Assembly: GCA_019114005.1 (NCBI GenBank)
Contig: DXGH01000050.1
Coordinates: 23,119 to 87,118 of the forward strand
Direction of reading: 5' to 3'
DNA length: 64,000 nt
DNA from: Candidatus Acetatifactor stercoripullorum
GTDB lineage: Bacteria > Bacillota > Clostridia > Lachnospirales > Lachnospiraceae
The notes below the pieces were generated by a model that saw only the letters and a list, made by a program, of their open reading frames with translations, ran no database searches and was not told the origin of the DNA. The translations under genes and the position numbers were made by a program. Shown here piece by piece: positions 14,870 through 22,467 of the stretch; within the stretch, counting starts at the first letter, position 1; each line of letters begins with the position of its first letter.

Positions 14870-15622
14870 TTATTCCTTTTCTTCTCTGCGCTTTCTGATT
14901 CCATTGAGAATCACTTCCTTTTTCTCCACTACCTTGTTTTTGTCCATGGCGGGAACACCGGCAAGCTTATAGGGAATCCCCAGCTTCTTGTATTTTGCCT
15001 CGCCCATGGTGTGGTAGGGAAGCACGTCCAGCGCTTTGAGGTTGGAGAACTGTCCGATAAAATACCCAAGCTCAAACAGATATTTATCGTCATCTGTCAG
15101 GCCGGGCACTACTACGTGGCGAATCCACATATCTACGTGCTTTTCGTCCAGATATTTGGCAAAGGCCAGAATTCCGTCGTTGGGCTGCTGCGTCAGCTCC
15201 AAATGCTTTTGGGGATCGATATGCTTGATGTCCAGCATGACAAGATCGGTGAGCTCCATAAGACGGTCCAGCTTTTCAATAAAGGCTTTGTTGTCCGGCT
15301 TATAGGCAATTCCTGAGGTGTCAATGCAGGTATGCACGTTGTCGCGCTTTGCCAGAGTGAACAGGTCGATCAAAAAATCTACCTGCATCAGAGGCTCGCC
15401 TCCTGTTACGGTAATGCCGCCATTTTTGTAAAAATCCTTATTTCTGTTGTATTGTTCGTAAATTTCCTCCGGTTCCATCATTGTGCCGCCGGTCATGGGC
15501 CAGGTGTCGGGATTGTGACAGTAGGCACAGCGCATGGGACAGCCCTGTACAAATACCACAAACCGTGTACCGGGTCCGTCCACGGTTCCAAAGCTTTCCA
15601 GTGAATGTATTCTGCCTTGCAT
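14870..15622 (-). CDS. pflA: Pyruvate formate-lyase activating enzyme
   Basis: A 250-residue radical SAM enzyme that abstracts a hydrogen from the glycine of pyruvate formate-lyase to form the glycyl radical. The CxxxCxxC cluster motif is in GCPMRCAYCHNPDTW, preceded by SLESFGTVDGPGTRFVVF; the SAM-binding glycine-rich stretch is GGITVTGGEPLMQ. ATG 15622 with GGAG upstream gives the family start MQGRIHSLESFG; an in-frame extension of five residues is unlikely. It is downstream of, and co-oriented with, the split formate-lyase genes, separated by a terminator, and should activate the stand-alone glycyl-radical protein. Confidence 0.96.
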   Translation of the reverse strand: MQGRIHSLESFGTVDGPGTRFVVFVQGCPMRCAYCHNPDTWPMTGGTMMEPEEIYEQYNRNKDFYKNGGITVTGGEPLMQVDFLIDLFTLAKRDNVHTCIDTSGIAYKPDNKAFIEKLDRLMELTDLVMLDIKHIDPQKHLELTQQPNDGILAFAKYLDEKHVDMWIRHVVVPGLTDDDKYLFELGYFIGQFSNLKALDVLPYHTMGEAKYKKLGIPYKLAGVPAMDKNKVVEKKEVILNGIRKRREEKE

Positions 15623-15666
15623 AGCTTCTCCTTTCAAATGGATATATAATAGTACTGCTAAAGGAA

Positions 15667-15699
15667 AAAGGAGTCGGAAAAGGTAAGTCCGGCTCCTTT
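15667..15699 (-). terminator. Terminator after the glycyl-radical domain gene
   Basis: AAAGGAGTCGGA (15667-15678) pairs with TCCGGCTCCTTT (15688-15699) with one G-U pair; on the minus strand it is followed by a T-rich tract. It separates the formate-lyase cluster from pflA. Confidence 0.8.
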
Positions 15700-15738
15700 G
15701 TGTTTCGGTTTTATTCTATTTCCCGGCTTTTAAATAAA

Positions 15739-15981
15739 TTAAATGCTCTCATGGAAGGTACGGGAAATAACGTCAGCCTGCTGTTCAGGAGTTAACTTGA
15801 TAAAGTTAACAGCGTATCCTGATACACGGATTGTAAGCTGAGGATAATTCTCAGGATGCTTCTGAGCGTCCAATAAGGTGTCTCTGTTTAATACGTTAAC
15901 ATTCAAATGATGTCCGCCTTTGGTTGCGTAACCATCCAATAATGAAACCAGGTTGTCTACCTGTGCTGCACTTGCTGCCAT
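15739..15981 (-). CDS. Stand-alone glycyl-radical domain of pyruvate formate-lyase (GrcA-like)
   Basis: An 80-residue protein equal to the C-terminal domain of pyruvate formate-lyase: [32 protein letters not shown] and the radical-bearing glycine in RVSGYAVNF, ending [11 protein letters not shown]. In E. coli the similar GrcA is a spare part for oxygen-damaged enzyme. Here the main formate-lyase polypeptide lacks this domain, so this protein is probably an obligatory subunit. ATG 15981 has AAGGAGG upstream. It is third in the order large subunit, 67-residue protein, radical domain, on one strand. Confidence 0.92.
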   Translation of the reverse strand: MAASAAQVDNLVSLLDGYATKGGHHLNVNVLNRDTLLDAQKHPENYPQLTIRVSGYAVNFIKLTPEQQADVISRTFHESI

Positions 15982-16033
15982 AATTTTTTCCTCCTTAATC
16001 AATTATCAATATAATAGGGCTGGGAAAGGACGA

Positions 16034-16237
16034 TTAGTGATAATCGTCCAGTCCCTGCTCAAGAGTGGGGACACTGCAGGCCAGCGGTGTTCTGGAACAG
16101 TCCGTGCAGCCCATTGTCTGAACGTTCTTGGACGCTTCTTCTGCCTGGTCATAATTCACGTTTACATGTCCCACACCTTCGGTCATTCCCGAATCCAGCA
16201 TTTTTATCAGATCGTCAATCATTGCCTTTTCGTCCAT
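16034..16237 (-). CDS. 67-residue protein resembling a degenerate glycyl-radical domain with a Cys-rich tail
   Basis: The first 40 residues (MIDDLIKMLDSGMTEGVGHVNVNYDQAEEASKNVQ) align by eye with the start of the neighbouring glycyl-radical domain ([35 protein letters not shown]): same LxxLLD, G-H-x-NVN pattern and length. The second half is different: the glycyl loop RVSGY is absent and replaced by a C44-x2-C47-x6-C54 motif, then LEQGLDDYH. ATG 16237 has GAGGTG upstream. It lies between the two formate-lyase pieces. I do not know a described function; an accessory, assembly or redox-sensing role is speculation. Confidence 0.75.
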   Translation of the reverse strand: MDEKAMIDDLIKMLDSGMTEGVGHVNVNYDQAEEASKNVQTMGCTDCSRTPLACSVPTLEQGLDDYH

Positions 16238-16277
16238 TTGTGTCACCTCACTGTATCATTTTTTGTTTCAGGGTTGC

Positions 16278-18317
16278 TTATTTGTTCAAATCCAGCTCGA
16301 TATCGCCGGCAAATACCTGATCCTCTTTGCCCAGTGCTCCAGGAATGATGGTGAAGGTATTGGAGATACCATCCTGTGCATCATTGAAAGGAAGCTTGGA
16401 TACAGAGGACAGGGATGCTACTGCACCATGAGTATCGCGTCCGTGCATCGGGTTAGCACCAGGAGCGAAAGGCTGTCCCTTCTTACGTCCGTCAGGAGTA
16501 TTACCAGTAGCCTTGCCGTAGGTTACGTTGGAGGTAATGGTCAGGATGGAAGTGGTGGGAACACCGTTTCTGTAGGTATGGTGTCTTCTTACTGCCGTCA
16601 TGAACTTGTGTACAACATCCTGTGCAATGTCGTCAACACGGTCATCGTCGTTGCCGTATTTCGGGAATTCGCCGGTGGTCTTGAAGTCAACGATAACACC
16701 GTCCTCGTCACGCACAACCTCAACCTTTGCATACTTGATAGCGGACAGGGAGTCAGCTACGATGGACAGACCTGCAATACCGGTTGCGAAATAACGCTTT
16801 ACGTCTCTGTCATGAAGAGCCATCTCTGCTCTCTCGTAGCAGTATTTGTCGTGCATATAGTGGATAATGTTCAGGGTGTTTACATAAACATCTGCCTGCC
16901 ACTCCATCATATCAATGAATTTTGCATATACATCATCGTAGTCAAGCACATCGCCTTCCACAGGACGATACTTAGGTCCAACCTGCTTCTTGGTAACCTC
17001 GTCTACACCGCCGTTCAAAGCGTACAGCAGACATTTAGCCAGGTTTGCACGAGCGCCGAAGAACTGCATTTCCTTACCGATTACCATGGAGGATACGCAG
17101 CATGCAATGCCGTAGTCATCGCCGTGGGTCACTCTCATAAGGTCATCGTTCTCGTACTGGATGGAAGAGGTCTGGATAGACATCTTAGCGCAGTACTTTT
17201 TCCAATTCTGAGGAAGTCTGGTGGACCACAGAACTGTCAGGTTGGGCTCGGGAGCAGATCCAAGGTTTGTCAGGGTGTGCAGATAACGGAAGCTCATCTT
17301 GGTAACCATGTGTCTGCCGTCAACGCCAACACCGCCCAGAGACTCGGTAACCCATACGGGATCGCCTGCGAAAATCTGGTTGTACTCGGGAGTACGTGCA
17401 AATTTGATACATCTTAACTTCATAATGAAGTGATCAACAAACTCCTGAATCTCCTGCTCGGTGAAGGTTCCGTTTGCAAGGTCTCTCTCTGCGTAGCAGT
17501 CAAGGAAGGTGGAGGTACGTCCCAGGGACATAGCAGCGCCGTTCTGCTCCTTTACTGCGCACAGATAACCGAAGTAGGTCCACTGAATTGCTTCCTTTAC
17601 GTTGGAAGCGGGCTTGGAAATATCAAATCCGTAGGAAGCTGCCATCTCCTTCATCATCTTAAGAGCCAGCATCTGCTCGGAAAGCTCCTCGCGGAGACGG
17701 ATCACGTCATCGGTCATTACACGGCCGGTAGAATCCTTCTGTGCCTGCTTGTCTTCGATCAGTCTGTCGATACCGTACAGAGCAACACGTCTGTAGTCGC
17801 CGATAATACGTCCACGTCCGTAAGCGTCCGGGAGACCTGTGATAATATGAGAAGAACGGCAGGCTCTCATTTCCTGATTGTAAGCATCAAAGCAGCCTGC
17901 ATTGTGTGTTTTTCTGTGAATGGTGAAAAACTCACTGATCTCAGGATCAACCTCATAACCGTTGTCGGCACATGCCTTCTCTGCCATACGGATACCGCCG
18001 TAAGGCTGCAGGGAACGCTTGAAAGGCTTGTCAGTCTGGAAGCCTACAATGGTTTCCTTGCTCTTATCAAGATATCCGGGGCCGTGAGAAGTGATGGTAG
18101 AAATAACCCTGGTATCCATATCAAGGACACCGCCGGCCTCTCTCTCCTGCTTCTGCAGATCAAGTACCTGCGCCCACAGATCCTTGGTGTTCTGTGTAGC
18201 CTCAGCCAGAAAGCTCTCATCACCATCGTAGGGATGATAGTTTTTCTGGATGAAGTCGCGGACATTGACTTCTTTGTCCCATTTGCCGCCTACAAAATCT
18301 TTCCACTCTGGTCTCAT
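16278..18317 (-). CDS. pflB: Pyruvate formate-lyase large subunit lacking the glycyl-radical domain
   Basis: A 679-residue formate C-acetyltransferase body converting pyruvate and CoA to acetyl-CoA and formate. The catalytic adjacent cysteines Cys406-Cys407 are in [11 protein letters not shown]. Blocks typical of PFL are present to [15 protein letters not shown], where the protein ends (ELDLNK). Canonical PFL is about 740-760 residues and continues into the radical domain with RVSGY; that part is encoded separately 300 bp downstream. The start follows a purine-rich AGGAGG-like site. The clean ending and intact small genes argue for a real split and not a sequencing frameshift. Confidence 0.95.
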   Translation of the reverse strand: MRPEWKDFVGGKWDKEVNVRDFIQKNYHPYDGDESFLAEATQNTKDLWAQVLDLQKQEREAGGVLDMDTRVISTITSHGPGYLDKSKETIVGFQTDKPFKRSLQPYGGIRMAEKACADNGYEVDPEISEFFTIHRKTHNAGCFDAYNQEMRACRSSHIITGLPDAYGRGRIIGDYRRVALYGIDRLIEDKQAQKDSTGRVMTDDVIRLREELSEQMLALKMMKEMAASYGFDISKPASNVKEAIQWTYFGYLCAVKEQNGAAMSLGRTSTFLDCYAERDLANGTFTEQEIQEFVDHFIMKLRCIKFARTPEYNQIFAGDPVWVTESLGGVGVDGRHMVTKMSFRYLHTLTNLGSAPEPNLTVLWSTRLPQNWKKYCAKMSIQTSSIQYENDDLMRVTHGDDYGIACCVSSMVIGKEMQFFGARANLAKCLLYALNGGVDEVTKKQVGPKYRPVEGDVLDYDDVYAKFIDMMEWQADVYVNTLNIIHYMHDKYCYERAEMALHDRDVKRYFATGIAGLSIVADSLSAIKYAKVEVVRDEDGVIVDFKTTGEFPKYGNDDDRVDDIAQDVVHKFMTAVRRHHTYRNGVPTTSILTITSNVTYGKATGNTPDGRKKGQPFAPGANPMHGRDTHGAVASLSSVSKLPFNDAQDGISNTFTIIPGALGKEDQVFAGDIELDLNK

Positions 18318-18407
18318 TTTGAAATAGCCTCCTATAAAAAAATTAAATTATTGGGTACATCTAATCCTTAGTTTCATTATATGAAAAAGCAGTTGGACAG
18401 TCAAGCA

Positions 18408-18438
18408 GCGGCGTGTACTTTTTTTGGTACAAAGCCGC
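18408..18438. promoter_or_regulatory. Dyad upstream of the formate-lyase gene
   Basis: TGTAC (18414-18418) and GTACA (18427-18431) are separated by 8 bp and flanked by GCGGC/GCCGC arms (18408-18412 and 18434-18438). The site is about 90-120 bp upstream of the formate-lyase start, suggesting an operator or an upstream terminator. No specific regulator can be named. Confidence 0.35.
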
Positions 18439-18566
18439 ATATTTTCTGGATTCTTTATAAGAATTACAGATTCTTTTCAGAGAGATTTTATATTTGTGAA
18501 TGACTTGCAAGATTGTGGGGAAAGTATTATACTAAAAGGGCCGAAAACGGCGGAAAGGAGAACACT

Positions 18567-18758
18567 ATGAGTGGAATTACGAAAGAAATGACCATTGGCG
18601 AAATTCTTCGCACCAACCCTGATGTGGCGCCCGTCCTTATGGATGCCGGAATGCACTGTCTCGGCTGCCCTTCGGCCCAGGCAGAATCCCTGGAGGAAGC
18701 TGCGATGGTACATGGAATTGACATAGATGCCCTTATGGCAGCTATTGAGGCAGTTTAA
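18567..18758 (+). CDS. DUF1858-domain protein
   Basis: A 63-residue protein matching the small DUF1858 family: [49 protein letters not shown]. The paired cysteines in HCLGC are the family hallmark and suggest redox or metal chemistry; the exact role is unknown. ATG 18567 with GGAAAGGAG upstream sets the start. It is divergent from the formate-lyase gene and followed by a strong terminator. Family members often lie near anaerobic redox or hybrid-cluster genes, which fits this neighbourhood. Confidence 0.85.
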   Translation: MSGITKEMTIGEILRTNPDVAPVLMDAGMHCLGCPSAQAESLEEAAMVHGIDIDALMAAIEAV

Positions 18759-18794
18759 CCGCAGCAGCCGCTTTTATGAATGCAGAGGGATAAA

Positions 18795-18837
18795 CACAGC
18801 CGCCTGAGCTTACTGGCTCAGGCGGCTGTGCCTTTTT
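18795..18837 (+). terminator. Rho-independent terminator
   Basis: A perfect 15-bp stem, CACAGCCGCCTGAGC (18795-18809) with its complement at 18816-18830, loop TTACTG, followed by CCTTTTT. It ends the DUF1858 gene. Confidence 0.92.
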
Positions 18838-18842
18838 CCTGC

Positions 18843-18860
18843 GTGCGCCTGATGGCGCAC
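18843..18860. repeat. GTGCGCC-N4-GGCGCAC mini-palindrome, copy 1
   Basis: A 7-bp perfect stem with a 4-nt loop directly beyond the mecA stop. A second copy with a different loop is at 22448-22465, also directly beyond a minus-strand stop codon. Confidence 0.6.
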
Positions 18861-18863
18861 ACT

Positions 18864-19589
18864 TCACATATTTCCCAAAGCGCCCACGGCATCCTTTTCC
18901 ACCAGGGCATCATAATGCTCTGCCAGGAAAGTACGGCTGCCGGAAAGAGAGCGCTGCAGCGCGCCATACTCGGAGACAATGTTGCAGGCCCTGTCAAAAA
19001 CCTCCTTTGAGGCCTTGCCCTGGGTCAGCGCGAGCAGATATCGGCCGGTGCGGTCATCCTTATACAGCGTGCTTTCTCCGGTGTAATGCCGGGAAATCAC
19101 CTGGGAAGCTCTGATTACCTGCTGGAGGGATTCCATAAGAAAGATATGGGTGGGTGCTGCTTCGTTTTGATTGGAAGCGGCCGCTTTGCCCTCCTGGCCC
19201 TCAGCGTTTGCCTTGCGGTTTGTCTGGAGCCTGCGAAACAAATCAAGCACCTCGTCAGAGGGAGATTCATAATATTCGTCGTCGTTATTTTCCTCGGTGA
19301 CAGATGGGGCAAATCTGGAGAAACGGGTATCCAGTTCCTCGGGATCCTCCACCTTTGTGATAATCAGAACAATACATTCCGCATTCAGGGGAATTGCTTC
19401 TATCATCAGGGGAATGTCTTCCGCCTCAAAGCCAAATTCAAAATTTGCCTGCTGCATCATGTCCCGAAAGAGAGTCTTAGCCTTTTCAGTGCCATAGGCA
19501 AGCTCGCTGATTTTCAGCTCACGGCTTGCCAGATCTTCTCTGGTCAAAGTACAGCGTATCTGGTTTTCATTTACTTTTTCTATTTTCAT
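18864..19589 (-). CDS. mecA: Adaptor protein MecA
   Basis: A 241-residue MecA. The N-terminal substrate-binding domain begins MKIEKVNENQIRCTLTREDL, and the C-terminal ClpC-binding domain contains SLQQVIRASQVI, ESTLYKDDRTGRYLLAL and a FLAEHYDALVEKDAV ending. The middle (about 100-145) is a low-complexity acidic/Ala linker. MecA delivers substrates to ClpCP and in Bacillus restrains competence. GAAAGGAAGGG lies upstream of the ATG. Monocistronic by appearance, between a converging DUF1858 gene and the candidate structured RNA region upstream. Confidence 0.92.
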   Translation of the reverse strand: MKIEKVNENQIRCTLTREDLASRELKISELAYGTEKAKTLFRDMMQQANFEFGFEAEDIPLMIEAIPLNAECIVLIITKVEDPEELDTRFSRFAPSVTEENNDDEYYESPSDEVLDLFRRLQTNRKANAEGQEGKAAASNQNEAAPTHIFLMESLQQVIRASQVISRHYTGESTLYKDDRTGRYLLALTQGKASKEVFDRACNIVSEYGALQRSLSGSRTFLAEHYDALVEKDAVGALGNM

Positions 19590-19749
19590 ACGGCAACCCT
19601 TCCTTTCTGCATCCCGGGGGATGCTGAGTAGCGTGCAAAAATCCTATCTTATAAGTGTGTTTTGATTAAAAGTATATTATACTTTCGCCCGCTTTAAGTC
19701 AATAGCCGGAAATGACTTTAAGAATATTTAATAATTTTAATAAAAGCTA

Positions 19750-19778
19750 TTGCAAAAAAATTCCATATAAGATATAAT
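19750..19778 (+). promoter_or_regulatory. Strong sigma-A promoter of the candidate RNA
   Basis: TTGCAA (19750-19755), a 17-bp spacer, and a perfect TATAAT (19773-19778). Transcription would start near 19785, just ahead of the closing stem of the structured region. Between mecA (ends upstream at 19589) and this promoter I see only AT-rich sequence. Confidence 0.75.
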
Positions 19779-19784
19779 TCACTG

Positions 19785-20101
19785 CATAAGTGCCTTCAGT
19801 ACTCTGGTACGGAAAGGAGGCAGCAGTCTGAATTCTATTTCTGGTTGACTTTGACATGGGAACGAGTCGTTCCGCTTTCATCCTTTTTACTATATCTATT
19901 ATACCATATTATATGACAGAGGTGTAGCCGCTGACATATATTTAAGGATGTCTTACAGGCATGGTGCAAGGGAGCATAGCCGCTTAAAACCGCCTGTTCA
20001 TAGTGATTCAACTACTAATTTTCACCTTTATAATTCATTTTAAACATTAGAAGCATTAGCAAATTTTAACTAATGCAGAATCATGTACTGCTGAAGGCAC
20101 T
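19785..20101 (+). ncRNA. Candidate structured non-coding RNA, about 317 nt
   Basis: No coding frame fits this interval. The ends pair over 11 bp: AGTGCCTTCAG (19789-19799) with CTGAAGGCACT (20091-20101). Inside are many small helices: GTAC-TCTG-GTAC (about 19798-19809), GGAAC-GAGTC-GTTCC (19859-19873), GACAT/ATGTC (19934-19953), ACAGGC/GCCTGT (19955-19997) and GCATTAG/CTAATGC (20053-20076). TAGCCGCT occurs twice (19925-19932, 19978-19985). A strong promoter precedes it. I could not assign it to 6S, SRP, RNase P or tmRNA; a raiA-type RNA or a long leader of the next gene remains possible. Confidence 0.6.
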
Positions 20102-20106
20102 GAAAA

Positions 20107-20181
20107 AAGCTTCCGCTAAAATCAATGTATCACAGGGCAAGAGGGAAAAGCCTTTGGCCCCTGCTTTTGGTCCGGAAGCTT
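20107..20181 (+). promoter_or_regulatory. Leader stem-loop before the 71-residue protein
   Basis: AAGCTTCCG (20107-20115) pairs with CGGAAGCTT (20173-20181). A second stem lies inside (CAGGGCAAG with TTGGCCCCTG). The ribosome binding site AGGAGG follows 6-10 nt later, so the structure could control translation of the small gene or terminate the upstream RNA. Confidence 0.5.
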
Positions 20182-20200
20182 GGAAACAGGAGGAATTCCA

Positions 20201-20416
20201 ATGAAAGAACCTGATGCTGCCGAAAGGAGTATGATTGATTCCCTGGAGCAGATGCAGAAGGCAGGCGCAAAATTTTTTGTGGATGGAGAGCCGGTTTCCT
20301 TTGATGAGGCGCTGAAACGCACCGTCAGGGAGGAGCATGCTTACATGGCGGATTATATTGTAAGTCCTGCGGGCAAAGTGGAGCAGGTGCGCTTTGACAA
20401 GGTGGATCTGCCGTAA
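20201..20416 (+). CDS. Hypothetical 71-residue protein
   Basis: A small, mostly acidic protein, MKEPDAAERSMIDSLEQM at the start, with a hydrophilic helix-strand pattern (FFVDGEPVSFDEALKRTV) and no membrane segment or Cys motif. ATG 20201 has AGGAGG seven bases upstream; a longer frame from 20180 lacks support. I do not recognise the family. It lies behind the candidate structured RNA and a leader hairpin, which suggests regulated expression. Function unknown. Confidence 0.65.
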   Translation: MKEPDAAERSMIDSLEQMQKAGAKFFVDGEPVSFDEALKRTVREEHAYMADYIVSPAGKVEQVRFDKVDLP

Positions 20417-20585
20417 AATGTCAGTACGATTTCTGACAAAATGCCGCTTTTGATGTAAGGCAGCAGAAAGCGTGATTTGGATGCTTTTTACTGCCGGCAT
20501 AAGGATTGCCTCTCATGCTGAAGGACTGCGCATATCAGCTGCGCAGATTAATAGAAAAAGTGGCAATTTGTCATATTGTGTGATA

Positions 20586-20643
20586 GAATATAACTGTTCT
20601 GCCCCACGGCCGGTATTGGCGGGCGGCATGGACAGTTATATTC
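20586..20643 (+). promoter_or_regulatory. Leader hairpin upstream of the GH18 gene
   Basis: A perfect 12-bp stem, GAATATAACTGT (20586-20597) with ACAGTTATATTC (20632-20643), around a GC-rich 34-nt interior that can fold further. It ends 34 bp before the GH18 start codon. Terminator of the preceding gene, or 5' leader control, are both possible. The rest of 20417-20585 holds no recognisable gene. Confidence 0.45.
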
Positions 20644-20676
20644 AGGAACACGAATTATTTTTCAGAAAGGTACATT

Positions 20677-22377
20677 ATGAAAAGGAAAATTTTACCGGTT
20701 ATCGTAGCTCTGCTTTTAATTGCTGTGATCGGAGGCGTCTGGCTTGGCGGCAGGCTGTATGACAGATATTCTTACAGCAGGGAGCGGGCTGATCTGGACG
20801 CGTATTTTCAGGTATCGGGGGAACAGGCGGCAATCATCCTGCAGGATGAAATGGTGGAGGAAAAAGCCATAGTCAGGGATGGCATCTGCTACTTTGACCT
20901 GGCAACGGTGCATAAATACTTCAATGAAATCTTTTATGCAGACCGCAGTGAAAACCTGCTTTTGTATACAACGGCGGTGGAAACCTACCGGTCAGGAATT
21001 GGAGAGAGCAGCTATTCTTCCAATACGGACAGCCAGGATTACGGCTATGCCATCAGCTTTATAGAGAACGACACGGTGTATATAGCGGCGGATTATGTGA
21101 AAAAATTTACCAATCTCTCCTACGAGATTTATGACAGGCATGTGCAGGTCTATACTCAGTGGGGAGAAAAGCGGGTGGCCGATGTGAATAAGGATACCTG
21201 GGTGAGAGAGCTGGGAGGGGTAAAGAGCCCCATTCTGCGTGACCTTTCCGAGGGTGAACAGGTAGAGATACTGGAGGAGATGGATACCTGGAGCAAGGTA
21301 AAGACAGCGGATTCCATCATCGGATACGTGGAGAATAAACGGCTTGCCAATGAGAGCACCGTACAGGAGACGCCGGTGACGGATTACACAGCGCCGGAAT
21401 ATACGTCCATAGCCATGGAAGGGAAGGTCAGTCTGGGATGGCATTCTATCGGAGGTGCAGCCGGAAATGATACCCTGGAGAGCATGGTGTCCGGGACGAA
21501 GGACATGAATGTAATTGCTCCCACCTGGTTTAGCTTAAATGATAACGAAGGGAATTTCAGGAGCTTTGCAAGCTCGGAATATATACAAAGGGCTCATGCC
21601 ATGGGACTTCAGGTATGGGGCGTGTGGGACAATTTTAATTACCGCAATGAGACAGGAGAGCAGGTGGATGAGTATCAGGTGCTGTCGGTTACCTCAAAGC
21701 GCCAGAAGCTAGTCCAGGGAATCGTGGATACGGCGCTGAGCCTTGGCCTTGACGGAATTAATATTGACTTTGAACAGCTGGGCGTGGACAGCGGAACGCA
21801 TTTTGTACAGTTTTTGAGAGAGCTTTCTGTTTTGTGCCGCGCTAATGGCCTGGTGCTCTCGGTGGACAACTATGTGCCCTTCAATTTTAATGATCATTAT
21901 CGTCTGGATATTCAGGGACAGGTGGTGGATTATGTGATCATTATGGGTTATGACGAGCACTGGCACGGAAGCGGGGATCCGGGAAGCGTTGCAAGCATTG
22001 ACTATGTAAGCAATGGAATTGCCAAGACGCTGGAGGAGGTGCCTGCCGGGAAGGTGGTAAATGCCTTGCCCCTGTATACCATTCTCTGGAAAACAGAAGG
22101 GACAACCGTGACGGATGAATATATCACCATACGGAACACAGAAGAATTTTTAACACGCATGAATGTTACGCCTCAGTGGGATGAGGAAACCTGCCAGAAT
22201 TATGCAGAATGGTCGGATGGAACGGCAACCTATCAGATATGGATTGAGGATGAGGACTCCATCAGTGTGAAGCTGAATGTGATGAGCGCCCAGGGAATCG
22301 GAGGCGTTGCCGTGTGGAGACTGGGATATGGAACAGAAGGGGTTTGGGAGCTGATTTCAGCTTATGTAAATTCCTAG
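20677..22377 (+). CDS. Glycoside hydrolase family 18 protein with SH3-like domain
   Basis: A 566-residue extracytoplasmic protein. Residues 5-25 form an uncleaved-looking signal anchor; a copper-amine-oxidase-like/SH3 region follows, with the SH3-like part near 170-225 (LGGVKSPILRDLSEGEQVEIL, VKTADSIIGYVENKRL). The GH18 barrel starts near 250 and carries the catalytic motif DGINIDFE with Glu366. Residue Asn362 replaces the third aspartate of the usual DxxDxDxE. Family members cleave GlcNAc-type glycans; spore- or wall-associated YdhD/SleL-like roles are the nearest guess. A terminator follows. Confidence 0.88.
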   Translation: MKRKILPVIVALLLIAVIGGVWLGGRLYDRYSYSRERADLDAYFQVSGEQAAIILQDEMVEEKAIVRDGICYFDLATVHKYFNEIFYADRSENLLLYTTAVETYRSGIGESSYSSNTDSQDYGYAISFIENDTVYIAADYVKKFTNLSYEIYDRHVQVYTQWGEKRVADVNKDTWVRELGGVKSPILRDLSEGEQVEILEEMDTWSKVKTADSIIGYVENKRLANESTVQETPVTDYTAPEYTSIAMEGKVSLGWHSIGGAAGNDTLESMVSGTKDMNVIAPTWFSLNDNEGNFRSFASSEYIQRAHAMGLQVWGVWDNFNYRNETGEQVDEYQVLSVTSKRQKLVQGIVDTALSLGLDGINIDFEQLGVDSGTHFVQFLRELSVLCRANGLVLSVDNYVPFNFNDHYRLDIQGQVVDYVIIMGYDEHWHGSGDPGSVASIDYVSNGIAKTLEEVPAGKVVNALPLYTILWKTEGTTVTDEYITIRNTEEFLTRMNVTPQWDEETCQNYAEWSDGTATYQIWIEDEDSISVKLNVMSAQGIGGVAVWRLGYGTEGVWELISAYVNS

Positions 22378-22408
22378 AAGCTCCTGCAGTCAGCGTGTAT
22401 GAAATACA

Positions 22409-22441
22409 GAGGCCGGAAACCTGTTAAGGGTTTCCGGCCTC
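22409..22441 (+). terminator. Terminator after the GH18 gene
   Basis: A perfect 13-bp stem, GAGGCCGGAAACC (22409-22421) with GGTTTCCGGCCTC (22429-22441). The T tract is short, so efficiency is uncertain. Confidence 0.75.
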
Positions 22442-22447
22442 TCATTA

Positions 22448-22465
22448 GTGCGCCTGGCGGCGCAC
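22448..22465. repeat. GTGCGCC-N4-GGCGCAC mini-palindrome, copy 2
   Basis: Same 7-bp arms as 18843-18860 with a different loop, located just past the stop of the surface-protein gene. Confidence 0.6.
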
Positions 22466-22467
22466 GT

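Noticed and set aside
16263..17417. Long antisense open frame opposite the formate-lyase gene
   Set aside because: It mirrors the strongly biased codons of the real gene, has no family similarity or ribosome binding site, and lies entirely within it.
19785..20101. Candidate RNA as SRP RNA because of a GGAAAGGAGGCAGCAG stretch
   Set aside because: The resemblance to the SRP helix-8 motif is partial and at the wrong end of the molecule, and the required hairpin around it does not form.
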